Assembly: GCA_015709615.1 (NCBI GenBank) | Contig: CP054179.1 | Location: forward strand, 62,001-126,000 | Source: Gammaproteobacteria bacterium | GTDB taxonomy: Bacteria; Pseudomonadota; Gammaproteobacteria; Burkholderiales; Nitrosomonadaceae | Direction of reading: 5' to 3' | Length of the DNA stretch: 64,000 nucleotides | Shown: positions 26,101-34,476 of the stretch, one piece after another | Numbering within the stretch: the first letter of the stretch is position 1 | How the letters are laid out: each line of letters opens with the position of its first letter | The notes under the pieces: generated by a model | Database searches by the model: none | Told to the model about the DNA's origin: nothing | Seen by the model: only the letters and a program-made list of their open reading frames with translations | Translations under genes and position numbers: made by a program

Positions 26101-27150
26101 ATGGACATTACGCAGAAAACTATTTGGCAGCAAGCTGCAGGCGATACTGATCGTAACTATTCCAATATTTGCCGCGGATGGGATGTTATTCTGAATGGAC
26201 CAGGCTCTGGTGGGCCGTGGCCTGGTGTTAGCAATGGATTATCGTCGCGCAAGATTACTGATTTGCGGCGCTTCGCAGTAGATATGAAAGACGGTGACCT
26301 TGTAGTTTTACGCCTTGGAACGGCTAATGTCATTGGGGTTGGGCAAATAGCCGGTGACTATGAATGGCACGATGAATTTGGTGATATAGATGGTTGGGAG
26401 CTTCAACATGTTCGACGTGTTCGCTGGCTGTGGATGAATCTCAGTAATCCCAAAATATTTGACACTTATGCTCTGAAACAAGGGGACACAACCCAAAAGC
26501 TAAGTGAAGGTTCAGTAACAGATTGGCTTAAGACACTTCCTGTTTCCAATAGTGATTTATCGCGCCATCTTGTTGAGTTGCCAGTCCAGAAAAGAAACGA
26601 TATTACTGTTACTGAAATATCAGAATTCCTATTTGATCATGGAGTTGCAAGCGTTGCGATTACTAATCTCCTGAGCGAGATTGGCGAGCTAACCCGTATT
26701 GCAAAGTGGTATCAACGCTCATCAAGTAGACCATCCGAACATGAGACGGTGGCATATCTGATTGTGCCTCTACTTCGTGCTCTGGGGTGGACACCTCAGC
26801 GAATGGCTGTAGAATGGAATTATGTTGATGTTGCATTGTTTGAGCAACTTCCACGAAGTAATGAAACTCTTCGCATAGTAGTTGAAGCTAAAAAAATGGA
26901 TAACTCGTGCTTAACTGCAATATCTCAGGCGGAATCATATGCTGATGGTAAAGCATCGTGCCACCGCTTGATCGTTACTGATGGTCTTCGATACGGCATT
27001 TATACTCGCAGTAAAATGACTGAGCGATTTAAACTTTATGCATATCTAAATCTGACTCGATTGAGAAGTGATTATCCAATTTATGAGTGCAAAGGCGCGG
27101 AAGAAGCTCTGCTTGCAATGACACCAGAGTGGAAACCCAATGGAATTTGA
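26101..27150 (+). CDS. Putative modification-dependent nuclease: EVE-like plus PD-(D/E)xK
   Basis: 349 residues, AT-rich. The N-terminal ~110 residues resemble the EVE/PUA-like modified-base-binding fold: KDGDLVVLRLGTANVIGVGQ then QHVRRVRWLWM. The C-terminal ~150 residues resemble an HsdR-N/type I restriction nuclease: HETVAYLIVPLLRALGW, then D243 in NYVDVALFE and E262-A-K264 in RIVVEAKKMD, giving D-x18-ExK. This is the PD-(D/E)xK catalytic arrangement. The combination points to a single-protein restriction enzyme, possibly for modified DNA. No methyltransferase is adjacent. The EVE-like assignment is by pattern and is less certain than the nuclease part. Confidence 0.65.
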   Translation: MDITQKTIWQQAAGDTDRNYSNICRGWDVILNGPGSGGPWPGVSNGLSSRKITDLRRFAVDMKDGDLVVLRLGTANVIGVGQIAGDYEWHDEFGDIDGWELQHVRRVRWLWMNLSNPKIFDTYALKQGDTTQKLSEGSVTDWLKTLPVSNSDLSRHLVELPVQKRNDITVTEISEFLFDHGVASVAITNLLSEIGELTRIAKWYQRSSSRPSEHETVAYLIVPLLRALGWTPQRMAVEWNYVDVALFEQLPRSNETLRIVVEAKKMDNSCLTAISQAESYADGKASCHRLIVTDGLRYGIYTRSKMTERFKLYAYLNLTRLRSDYPIYECKGAEEALLAMTPEWKPNGI

Positions 27151-27214
27151 TTTTTTATTCGAATTAGCTTTGAAGGAAAATCTACAAAACACTGAAACTA
27201 CCGGGTGAATACTG

Positions 27215-27559
27215 GTGCTTAATCTTGATGAGTCCTATCGCCACACTTCCAAGCCGGATGTCAGATTGTCGGCCAAGGAAATCGAGATCATCCGTGCGAC
27301 AGTGCATCGTTTGCTCGGAGATGGCCTGCGTATTCGCATTTTCGGCTCCAGAGCGCGGTTGGACGAGAAGGGCGGGGATATCGATATCTTGATCGAGACG
27401 GATCAAAAATTGAATGATCGTATTGCCAGCGCATGCCGGTTAACCAGCCAATTACAAATGCAGCTTGGCGATCAGAAAATCGATGTCATCATCATTGACC
27501 CAGAGACACGGGAACAACCAATCCATCAAATCGCGCGCCAAACCGGTGTAATGTTGTGA
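27215..27559 (+). CDS. MNT-type nucleotidyltransferase, orphan antitoxin-like
   Basis: 114 residues with the minimal nucleotidyltransferase motif IRIFGSRARLDEKGGDIDIL (GS-x10-DxD). The third acidic residue is in DVIIID. These MNT proteins are the antitoxin half of HEPN-MNT modules, adding nucleotides to the HEPN RNase. The stop overlaps the GTG start of a 22-codon HEPN-like stub, so the module was once complete. Alternatively this protein can act as an independent nucleotidyltransferase. Confidence 0.85.
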   Translation: MLNLDESYRHTSKPDVRLSAKEIEIIRATVHRLLGDGLRIRIFGSRARLDEKGGDIDILIETDQKLNDRIASACRLTSQLQMQLGDQKIDVIIIDPETREQPIHQIARQTGVML

Positions 27560-27624
27560 CAGTGGATACGATTAAAGCGGAATTGAACAGTTCGGTTGAA
27601 TGTGACCAATGTTGCATCGAATGA
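27556..27624 (+). pseudogene. HEPN-partner remnant of the MNT module
   Basis: A GTG start (27556) overlaps the MNT stop in GTGA, the usual coupling of such pairs. The frame gives MTVDTIKAELNS-like residues and then ends at TGA 27622-27624 after 22 residues, instead of the ~140 of a HEPN RNase. The remaining sequence to 27699 carries no continuing frame that I recognise, so the toxin has been deleted. Confidence 0.5.
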
Positions 27625-27699
27625 TACGCATCTGGTGTAATGCGCTTTGCTTATTACACCCTACAGCAATAGCCGAAGCCATCTAATGGAGCGATCTTT

Positions 27700-28905
27700 A
27701 TGAAAATCCACGAATACCAAGCCAAGGAAATTTTACGCAAGTACGGTGTGGCGACACCGCAAGGCATCGCGTGTTTTAGCGTCGACGAGGCGTTGAGTGC
27801 CGCCAAGCAGTTGGGCGGCGAGGTCTGGGCGGTGAAGGCGCAGATTTATGCCGGTGGGCGCGGTAAGGGCGGCGGCGTGAAGGTGGCGCGGTCGCTGGAC
27901 GAGGTGCGGCAGCGTGCGGGTGAGATACTGGGCATGCGGCTGGTGACGCATCAAACCGGGCCGGAGGGGCGGATCGTGCACCGCTTGTTCATCGAGCAGG
28001 GGGTGAAGATCGACAAGGAATTCTACGCCGGCATGGTGGTCGACCGGCGTCAGCAGCGTGTGTGTTTGATGGCGAGTTCCGAAGGCGGCATGGATATCGA
28101 GAAAGTCGCCGCCGAGACGCCGGAAAAAATTCATAAAGTGTTTATCGATCCGGTTGCGGGCTTGACACCGCAACAAGCGCAAGACATCGCGCAACAAATC
28201 GGCATTCCCGCGTCGTGCGTGCCGCAAGCGGTCAGTTTGCTGCAAGGATTGTACCGGGCATTCGATGAAACCGATGCATCGCTGCTGGAAATCAATCCGT
28301 TGGGGTTGGTGAACGGCAATCAGGTGATGGCGCTCGACGCTAAAATGAATTTCGACGACAACGCGTTGTACCGCCATGCCGACATTGTGGCGCTACGCGA
28401 TCTGGACGAGGAAGATCCGGTCGAGATCGAGGCCGCAAAACACGAGCTGTCGTACATCCCGCTCGACGGTAATATCGGTTGTTTGGTGAACGGCGCCGGG
28501 CTGGCGATGGCGACGATGGACATCATCAAGCTGTACGGCGGCAATCCGGCGAATTTTCTCGATGTCGGCGGCGGCGCGACAGCGGAAAAAGTCACCGAAG
28601 CGTTCAAGTTGATGCTGTGCAATCCCAAATTGCAGGCGATTCTGGTGAATATTTTCGGCGGCATCATGAAATGCGATGTGATCGCGCAAGGCGTAGTCGC
28701 CGCGGCGCGTGAGGTGCAATTGACCGTGCCGCTGGTGGTGCGGCTGGAAGGCACCAATGTCGATCTCGGTAAGCAGATTCTCGCCGATTCCGGTCTGCCA
28801 ATCATTTCGGCGGCGGATATGGCCGATGCCGCGCAGAAGGCGGTCAACGCGGCCGGTGCGGCCAAAGCCAGCGCCGCCAGTGTTACTTGCAAATGTCAGT
28901 CTTAA
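27700..28905 (+). CDS. sucC: Succinyl-CoA ligase beta subunit
   Basis: 401 residues, ATP-grasp fold. SucC with SucD converts succinyl-CoA to succinate with formation of ATP or GTP in the citric acid cycle. Visible signatures: N-terminal MKIHEYQAKEILRKYGVATP, AGGRGKGGGVK glycine-rich loop, LLEINPL, LDVGGGATAEKV and NIFGGIMKCDVIAQG. It ends in an Ala-rich tail and CKCQS that is longer than in most homologues (~390). The start is the conserved one. sucD follows 13 bases later. Confidence 0.96.
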   Translation: MKIHEYQAKEILRKYGVATPQGIACFSVDEALSAAKQLGGEVWAVKAQIYAGGRGKGGGVKVARSLDEVRQRAGEILGMRLVTHQTGPEGRIVHRLFIEQGVKIDKEFYAGMVVDRRQQRVCLMASSEGGMDIEKVAAETPEKIHKVFIDPVAGLTPQQAQDIAQQIGIPASCVPQAVSLLQGLYRAFDETDASLLEINPLGLVNGNQVMALDAKMNFDDNALYRHADIVALRDLDEEDPVEIEAAKHELSYIPLDGNIGCLVNGAGLAMATMDIIKLYGGNPANFLDVGGGATAEKVTEAFKLMLCNPKLQAILVNIFGGIMKCDVIAQGVVAAAREVQLTVPLVVRLEGTNVDLGKQILADSGLPIISAADMADAAQKAVNAAGAAKASAASVTCKCQS

Positions 28906-28918
28906 CGGGAGTCATATC

Positions 28919-29794
28919 ATGTCCATTCTGATCAATCGCAACAGCCGCGTCATGACGCAAGGTATTACCGGCAAGACGGGTCAATTTCATACTCGCATGT
29001 GCCGCGATTACGCCAACGGCAAAGCCTGCTTCGTGGCCGGCGTGAATCCGCGCAAACCCGGCGAGGATTTCGAGGGTATTCCGGTGTATGCCACCGTCCA
29101 GGAAGCCAAGCAGCAAACCGGCGCGAATGTGTCGGTGATTTATGTGCCGCCGCCGTTTGCCGCCGCGGCGATCGACGAAGCGGTGGAAGCCGAGCTGGAT
29201 TTGGTGATTTGCATCACCGAAGGTATTCCGGTGCGCGATATGATTCGCACGCGCTATAACATGCAGGGCAAGAAAACCAAGCTGATCGGCCCGAATTGCC
29301 CCGGCATCATCACGCCGGATGAGATCAAGATCGGTATCATGCCCGGTTATATCCATAAAAAAGGCCGCATCGGCGTGGTGTCGCGCTCCGGCACGCTGAC
29401 CTATGAAGCGGTGGCGCAGTTGATGGCACTCGGGCTCGGACAATCGACCTGTATCGGCATCGGCGGCGATCCGGTCAATGGCTTGAAACATCTCGATGTC
29501 ATGCAGCTGTTCAACGACGACGACGAAACCGACGCGGTGCTGATGGTCGGAGAGATCGGCGGCAGCGATGAGGAAGATTGCGCGCGTTGGATTAAGGACA
29601 ACATGCACAAACCGGTGGTTGGTTTTATCGCTGGTGTTACCGCGCCGCCCGGCAAACGCATGGGACATGCCGGCGCGATCATTTCCGGCGGTAAGGGCAC
29701 GGCGCAGGAGAAACTCGACGTGATGGAGTCGTGCGGCATCAAAGTCACGCGCAACCCGGCGGAGATGGGCAAGTTGTTGAAATCGGTTTTGTAA
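28919..29794 (+). CDS. sucD: Succinyl-CoA ligase alpha subunit
   Basis: 291 residues from the ATG at 28919, backed by CGGGAG and matching the family start MSILINRNSRV. An open frame continues 54 codons upstream but lies inside sucC and is ignored. The CoA-binding Rossmann domain is followed by the ligase domain; the phosphorylated histidine is H250 in GHAGAIISGGKGTAQEK. Works as an alpha-beta complex with SucC encoded just upstream. Confidence 0.96.
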   Translation: MSILINRNSRVMTQGITGKTGQFHTRMCRDYANGKACFVAGVNPRKPGEDFEGIPVYATVQEAKQQTGANVSVIYVPPPFAAAAIDEAVEAELDLVICITEGIPVRDMIRTRYNMQGKKTKLIGPNCPGIITPDEIKIGIMPGYIHKKGRIGVVSRSGTLTYEAVAQLMALGLGQSTCIGIGGDPVNGLKHLDVMQLFNDDDETDAVLMVGEIGGSDEEDCARWIKDNMHKPVVGFIAGVTAPPGKRMGHAGAIISGGKGTAQEKLDVMESCGIKVTRNPAEMGKLLKSVL

Positions 29795-29824
29795 TTACGT
29801 AATTTTTTGTCAAAGGGTTTTTTC

Positions 29825-30157
29825 ATGCATTTTCGTTTATCGTTTCTCGTCATTTTTTTCACCGTCATCGTCTCCGCGTGCAGCACAGTGCCCGATAAGC
29901 AGCATCCGCTATCCGACAAGCAACTCCCGCTGCCCGGTAAAAAGCCGGAACGGCCCGCGGGCCCGTTGCCGCAAAGCGCCAAACCGAAGTACAACCTGAC
30001 CGGTTATCCGGAAAATACGAAGCAGGGTTATATCGATGGCTGTGAAACCGCGAAAAGAAGCGATTGGGCTTTCAAGGACCTTAACCGCTATGAGCAGGAT
30101 GGGCAGTATCGCATGGGGTGGGACGATGGTTTTGCTTTGTGTACCGGGAAGAAATAA
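29825..30157 (+). CDS. Small putative lipoprotein
   Basis: 110 residues starting at the ATG at 29825 (AAAGGG upstream). A signal sequence with lipobox IVSAC gives a lipidated cysteine near residue 18. The mature part starts with proline/lysine-rich sequence and then contains NTKQGYIDGCETAK and MGWDDGFALC, two short cysteine-containing blocks typical of small envelope lipoproteins. Function not recognised. Located 30 bases after sucD, but probably read separately or by read-through. Confidence 0.7.
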   Translation: MHFRLSFLVIFFTVIVSACSTVPDKQHPLSDKQLPLPGKKPERPAGPLPQSAKPKYNLTGYPENTKQGYIDGCETAKRSDWAFKDLNRYEQDGQYRMGWDDGFALCTGKK

Positions 30158-30192
30158 ACCGGTTAAGGCGAAGCGAATTGTCAGGCTATGCT

Positions 30193-30239
30193 GTTTTCTC
30201 CGTTCATCCTTCGACAAGCTCAGGACGAACGGAGAAAAC
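30193..30239. repeat. Inverted-repeat core, copy 1
   Basis: A palindromic unit with core CATCCTTCGACAAGCTCAGG flanked by GTTTTCTCCGTTC (30193-30205) and its exact complement GAACGGAGAAAAC (30227-30239). The core recurs in opposite orientation at 30684-30730. This core is a widely seen REP-like sequence in proteobacteria (established knowledge). Here it also forms a strong hairpin. Confidence 0.85.
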
Positions 30240-30249
30240 GTTATGTTAG

Positions 30250-30392
30250 ATAAACGCTGATTAATTAGGCGAACGAGATGAAACACGAGGCGCACGGAAC
30301 ACAGCAACCGAGATATATCGATAAGATAGGCGAGGATGCGAGTACCGCACAACGAAGTGATTCTCTCATGTAGTCAATTAATCGGCGTTTCC
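30250..30392. repeat. MITE-like element with 15 bp terminal repeats
   Basis: AAACGCTGATTAATT at 30252-30266 and AATTAATCGGCGTTT at 30376-30390 are inverted repeats matching in 14 of 15 bases. TTAG sits directly outside both ends (30246-30249 and 30393-30396) as a possible target duplication. The ~140 bp interior has no reading frame. Independent of the other short repeat families here. Confidence 0.65.
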
Positions 30393-30416
30393 TTAGTTAT
30401 TTCTTGGGAGAACTTA

Positions 30417-30719
30417 GTGTTTTGGGTTTATCTATTGCGTTGCTCCGATGGTAGTTACTACACTGGGCATACTGATGATTTGGAACGGCGGATGGCGCAA
30501 TATCAGGCTGGCGAGTGTAAAGGCTATATTGCCGCTCGCATGCCGGTTGAACTTGTTTGGTCGCAGGAAACTGCGACACGGGAAGAAGCATTATCTGCAG
30601 AACAGCAAATCAAAGGATGGAGCCGCAAAAAAAAGGAAGCGTTGATTCGAGGAGATTGGGCGGAGATTAGCCGCTTGGCAAAAAGTAAATCCGTTCGTCC
30701 TGAGCTTGTCGAAGGGTGA
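30417..30719 (+). CDS. GIY-YIG domain protein with repeat-derived tail
   Basis: 100-residue UPF0213-type GIY-YIG protein: WVYLLRCSDGSYYTGHT carries the Y-x-G signature, and EQQIKGWSRKKKEALI is the typical conserved segment. GTG at 30417 is chosen for its GGGAG site six bases upstream; an open frame extends 27 codons further without support and into the preceding repeat element. The last eight residues VRPELVEG and the stop come from the REP-like core at 30684-30730. DNA-cleaving activity has not been shown for this branch. Confidence 0.85.
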   Translation: MFWVYLLRCSDGSYYTGHTDDLERRMAQYQAGECKGYIAARMPVELVWSQETATREEALSAEQQIKGWSRKKKEALIRGDWAEISRLAKSKSVRPELVEG

Positions 30720-30730
30720 ACGGGTTTACT
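30684..30730. repeat. Inverted-repeat core, copy 2
   Basis: Reverse-oriented copy of the unit at 30193-30239. Arms AGTAAATCCGTTC (30684-30696) and GAACGGGTTTACT (30718-30730) pair in 12 of 13 bases. The core matches copy 1 in nearly every base, but the outer arms differ between copies while remaining self-complementary. It supplies the last codons of the GIY-YIG gene. Confidence 0.85.
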
Positions 30731-30759
30731 TAATTTGAAATCAAGCTTTGATTATCACC

Positions 30760-32202
30760 ATGCCTCGTCTTTATTTCTGCTTTAGTCTGTTGCTTCTGCA
30801 AAGCATCCTGCCGGTTACCGCTTTTTCGCATGGATTACCGCCAGCTGTTAAGCAAAAGCTGCAGCAGCTAGCGATACCGGAATCGGCAATCGGTGTATAT
30901 GTCCAGGAAATCGGCCGGAATCAGCCGATTGTCACGGTCAATGCGGATGCGGCGATGAATCCGGCGTCGGTGATGAAATTGCTGACTACGTACGCCGGGC
31001 TGGAGTTGCTGGGACCGGCATATACCTGGCCGACCATGTTGTATGCCAACGGCCAGCTGGTTGACGGTGTATTGCATGGCGATCTGATCATCAAAGGGTA
31101 CGGCGATCCCAAACTGGATTTGGAAAATTTCTGGTTGCTGATTCATCACTTGCGGCAAACCGGACTGCACGAAATCAAAGGCAACCTGATTCTCGATCAT
31201 TCGCATTACGACATTCCCGTCGACGATCCAGGCGAATTCGACGGGCAGCCGTACCGCACCTACAATGTGCTGCCGGAGGCGTTGCTGGTCAATTACCGTA
31301 CCTCGACCATTCATTTGTTTCCTGAGCCGGAGAAGAATGCCGTGCGTGTGGTGATTGATCCGTTGCCGGAATCCGTGCGGGTGCAGAATAATCTGAAGCT
31401 TACTCAAGGCAAATGCGGCGATTGGCAGAATCAGCTGATGATCGAGGTTGTCCCCGGTACTGAAGATAAAAATAATTTTACCGTGGCATTGAACGGCAGT
31501 TTTTCCCGGCGGTGCGAAAAACAGTCGTATATGCTGAGTCTGCAAGACAGCGCCGTATATACCCGCGATTTGTTCAAACGCTTGTGGGCGCAGCAAGGCG
31601 GCTTATTTCATGGCGACGTGGTGCTCGGTAAGACGCCGCAACAGTTATCGCCGCTGAAGATTTATCAGTCCCCTCCGCTCGCCGATATCATCCGCGGCAT
31701 CAATAAGTTCAGTAACAATATCGCCGCGCGCCAGCTGTATCTGACACTGGGCACGGGCGATGTGGTGATCAATAATGCTCCGGCGACGCTGGCCAAATCC
31801 GAAACGGCGATCCGTCAATGGCTGGCGTCCAAGCAGCTGAATTTTTCCGAATTGGTGGTGGAAAACGGTTCCGGATTGTCGCGCAAGGAACAGATCAGCG
31901 CCCGGCATTTGGGGCAATTGCTGCTGACCGCATTTAACAGTCCGGTGATGCCGGAATTTATTTCTTCGTTGCCGATTGCCGCGGTCGATGGAACTTTGAA
32001 AAATCGTTTTACCGATACGCCGGTAAAAGGATTGGCGCACATGAAGACCGGTGCGCTCAACAATGTCCGTGCGTTGGCGGGTTATCTGCTGGATAAATCG
32101 GGGCGGCGCGTCATCATTGTTTTTTTCGTCAATCATGAGCAGGCCGGGCAATCCCGCGCCGCGATGGATACGCTGGTGCAGTGGATTTATAACCGTCCGT
32201 AG
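30760..32202 (+). CDS. dacB: D-alanyl-D-alanine carboxypeptidase/endopeptidase (PBP4 type)
   Basis: 480 residues counted from ATG 30760 (a TTG four codons upstream is possible). Signal peptide ending near PVTAFSHG. Penicillin-binding class C motifs: SxxK with S70-K73 in NPASVMKLL, SxN in KFSNNIAAR and KTG in HMKTGALNN. It trims pentapeptide side chains and cleaves cross-links in the periplasmic peptidoglycan. Length equals E. coli DacB (477). Independent gene between the GIY-YIG gene and a CBS protein. Confidence 0.92.
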   Translation: MPRLYFCFSLLLLQSILPVTAFSHGLPPAVKQKLQQLAIPESAIGVYVQEIGRNQPIVTVNADAAMNPASVMKLLTTYAGLELLGPAYTWPTMLYANGQLVDGVLHGDLIIKGYGDPKLDLENFWLLIHHLRQTGLHEIKGNLILDHSHYDIPVDDPGEFDGQPYRTYNVLPEALLVNYRTSTIHLFPEPEKNAVRVVIDPLPESVRVQNNLKLTQGKCGDWQNQLMIEVVPGTEDKNNFTVALNGSFSRRCEKQSYMLSLQDSAVYTRDLFKRLWAQQGGLFHGDVVLGKTPQQLSPLKIYQSPPLADIIRGINKFSNNIAARQLYLTLGTGDVVINNAPATLAKSETAIRQWLASKQLNFSELVVENGSGLSRKEQISARHLGQLLLTAFNSPVMPEFISSLPIAAVDGTLKNRFTDTPVKGLAHMKTGALNNVRALAGYLLDKSGRRVIIVFFVNHEQAGQSRAAMDTLVQWIYNRP

Positions 32203-32325
32203 CATTACCCTGCAACGATCAGGCCTATTGATCAGGTTTTCTTTTCGGCGTAAAGTTTCTGCTCAAGGTAGATGATCTATTTTGAAATCAGGTGTTTCCT
32301 TTCAACCCTCAAGGGAGTGCACGAC

Positions 32326-32916
32326 ATGATGAATGAATATAAATCGCTTTCTGTGCAGTATTTGACAGGTACCGTGCAGATATCCAAACCCGCCTCACCC
32401 AATCCGGTAACGTTCGATTCACCCGCATTTGAAGTTATGACCGATTTGCGCAAAATACACGCCGCTGTTATTGCGCCCGGCATTCCAATGGAAATTGCGA
32501 ATACCTACATGATGCAGCGCGGTGTGCGCACTTTGCTGGTCGTGAACGACGATAATTCCTTGGCGGGGATTATCACGGCAACCGATATTCTGAGTGAAAA
32601 ACCGATGCGTTTCATTCAGGAAAGGGGCGTTAAACACAACGAGATTCTGGTGATGGATATGATGACGCCGCTGGAAAAGCTGGAAGCCATTCCACTGGAA
32701 GAAGTGGCGCACGCGCGGGTCGGCAATATCGTCGCCAGCTTACGCGAGAGCGGCCGGTTGCATGCGTTGGCGATCGATGACAACACCATCGGATTGCCGC
32801 GGATTTGCGGTATTTTCTCTTGGACGCAAATCGAGAAACAGCTCGGAACCGTCATTCCGCCCAATAATGTTGCAAAGAGCTTTGCCGAAATCGAGTCGAC
32901 ATTGATTGCCGGCTAA
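32326..32916 (+). CDS. CBS-domain protein
   Basis: 196 residues from ATG 32326 (AAGGGAG upstream). Tandem CBS motifs: NTYMMQRGVRTLLVVNDDNSLAGIIT and, more divergent, RVGNIVASLRESGRLHALAI. These domains sense adenosyl ligands. No catalytic or transport domain is fused, so it is a stand-alone regulator of unknown target. It is unusual in having a long insertion between the two halves. Convergent with trpE. Confidence 0.8.
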   Translation: MMNEYKSLSVQYLTGTVQISKPASPNPVTFDSPAFEVMTDLRKIHAAVIAPGIPMEIANTYMMQRGVRTLLVVNDDNSLAGIITATDILSEKPMRFIQERGVKHNEILVMDMMTPLEKLEAIPLEEVAHARVGNIVASLRESGRLHALAIDDNTIGLPRICGIFSWTQIEKQLGTVIPPNNVAKSFAEIESTLIAG

Positions 32917-32949
32917 GTTTGAACGCTAAATTTCGCAAACCAGACAATC

Positions 32950-32988
32950 GTCCATTCCGTGTAGCCAGAAATCATGAGCGGAGTGGAC
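32950..32988. terminator. Hairpin between CBS-protein gene and trpE
   Basis: GTCCATTCCG (32950-32959) pairs with CGGAGTGGAC (32979-32988) at 9 of 10 positions. It lies between two convergent genes and may end both, but there is no T-run. Confidence 0.35.
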
Positions 32989-32996
32989 GCAAGTGA

Positions 32997-34469
32997 TTAG
33001 ATTTTACTATCCAATCCGCTCTCGGCAATTTCTGCGGCGCGAAGAACGGCTTTGGCTTTGTTTTGCGTTTCTACCCATTCGTTTTGCGGCACGGAATCGG
33101 CGACGATGCCAGCGCCCGCCTGGACATGCAGTTTGCCATCTTTGATGACCGCGGTGCGGATGGCTATGGCCAAATCCATGTCGCCGTTGAATCCGAGATA
33201 GCCGACTGCGCCGGCGTACACACCGCGCTTAGAGACTTCCAGTTCGTCGATGATTTCCATCGCGCGCACTTTGGGGGCACCACTGACGGTGCCGGCCGGG
33301 AAGGTCGCGCGCAGCACGTCGATGGCGCTGAGTTCCGGTTTTAATTTACCTTCTACGTTGGAAACGATGTGCATGACGTGCGAGTAGTTTTCAATCTGCA
33401 TTTTTTCCGTCACCTTGACCGTTCCGGTTTGTGCGACGCGGCCAATGTCGTTGCGACCCAAATCCATCAGCATGACATGCTCGGCGATTTCTTTCGGATC
33501 GGCCAGCAGATCGGCCGCCAGTTCGGCGTCTTGCTGTGGATTCTTACCGCGCGGACGGGTGCCTGCAATTGGTCGCACGGTGACGGTACCGCTTTCAAGG
33601 CGCACTAGAATTTCCGGGGAAGCGCCGACGACGTGAAAGTCGTCGAAATGATAAAAGAACATGTACGGTGACGGATTGAGACTGCGTAAAGCGCGGTATA
33701 ACGCCAGCGGCGATGCGTTGAAAGGCTTGCTGGTGCGTTGCGACAACACTACTTGCATGATGTCGCCGTCATAAATATAGCGTTTGGCGCGTTCGACCGC
33801 GGCTTTGAAATCCGCCTCGGGAAACTCGGAAATTGCGGCGGCGGAAGCAACCGCTTGTCCGGTTGGGATCGTAACCGGCTGACGCAATTTTGCCAGCAAA
33901 GCTCTTAAGCGTTTTTGCCCGGTTTGATAAGCGTCTTGACTGTGCGGATCGACGTAAACGATCAGATACAGCTTACCGGACAAATTGTCCACCACCGCCA
34001 GTTCTTCCGACAATAGCAGCAACATATCCGGCGTATTGAGGACATCCGGCTTGGCGTGACCTTGCAATTTGCGCTCGATGTAACGAACGGTATCGTAAGA
34101 GAAATAACCGGCCAGGCCGCCGCAGAAACGGGATTTTCCTGCCGGGCAGGGCGCCGCATTGAATTGCGCCAGATAGGATTCGACAAAAATCAGCGGATTG
34201 TCGACCGTGACGGTTTCCGCTGAATCTTGATCGATCGTGGTTACCGCATTTCCACGCGCTTCGATACGCGTCGTTGCCGGTAAGCCGATGATCGAGAACC
34301 GGCCGAAACGCTCGCCGCCTTGCACCGATTCCAGCAAATAAGAATAGGGCTGGTTAGCCAGTTTCAGATAGATGGAGAGCGGGGTATCGAGATCGGCAAA
34401 AGTTTCCAGCACAACCGGAATGCGGTTGTATCCTTGTTCGGCGAGCTGGTTGAATTCGGCTTCGGTCAT
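32997..34469 (-). CDS. trpE: Anthranilate synthase component I
   Basis: 490 residues, complete. The chorismate-binding domain has PYMFFYHFDDFHVVGASPEI, RPIAGTRPRGKN, MLMDLGRNDIGRVA and TFPAGTVSGAPKVRAMEIID. The last contains the residues that bind the chorismate and magnesium. Converts chorismate and glutamine-derived ammonia to anthranilate, with the TrpG subunit encoded elsewhere. Seven bases after gph, so it is the third gene of an rpe-gph-trpE transcript, a common arrangement in proteobacteria. Confidence 0.96.
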   Translation of the reverse strand: MTEAEFNQLAEQGYNRIPVVLETFADLDTPLSIYLKLANQPYSYLLESVQGGERFGRFSIIGLPATTRIEARGNAVTTIDQDSAETVTVDNPLIFVESYLAQFNAAPCPAGKSRFCGGLAGYFSYDTVRYIERKLQGHAKPDVLNTPDMLLLLSEELAVVDNLSGKLYLIVYVDPHSQDAYQTGQKRLRALLAKLRQPVTIPTGQAVASAAAISEFPEADFKAAVERAKRYIYDGDIMQVVLSQRTSKPFNASPLALYRALRSLNPSPYMFFYHFDDFHVVGASPEILVRLESGTVTVRPIAGTRPRGKNPQQDAELAADLLADPKEIAEHVMLMDLGRNDIGRVAQTGTVKVTEKMQIENYSHVMHIVSNVEGKLKPELSAIDVLRATFPAGTVSGAPKVRAMEIIDELEVSKRGVYAGAVGYLGFNGDMDLAIAIRTAVIKDGKLHVQAGAGIVADSVPQNEWVETQNKAKAVLRAAEIAESGLDSKI

Positions 34470-34476
34470 TGGCGCA

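Noticed and set aside
26101..27624. Complete type I or II restriction-modification system
   Set aside because: No methyltransferase, specificity or translocase gene is present around the nuclease.
28757..28918. Extended N-terminus of sucD into sucC
   Set aside because: The extra 54 residues lie in the sucC coding region and are absent from the family; start placed at 28919.
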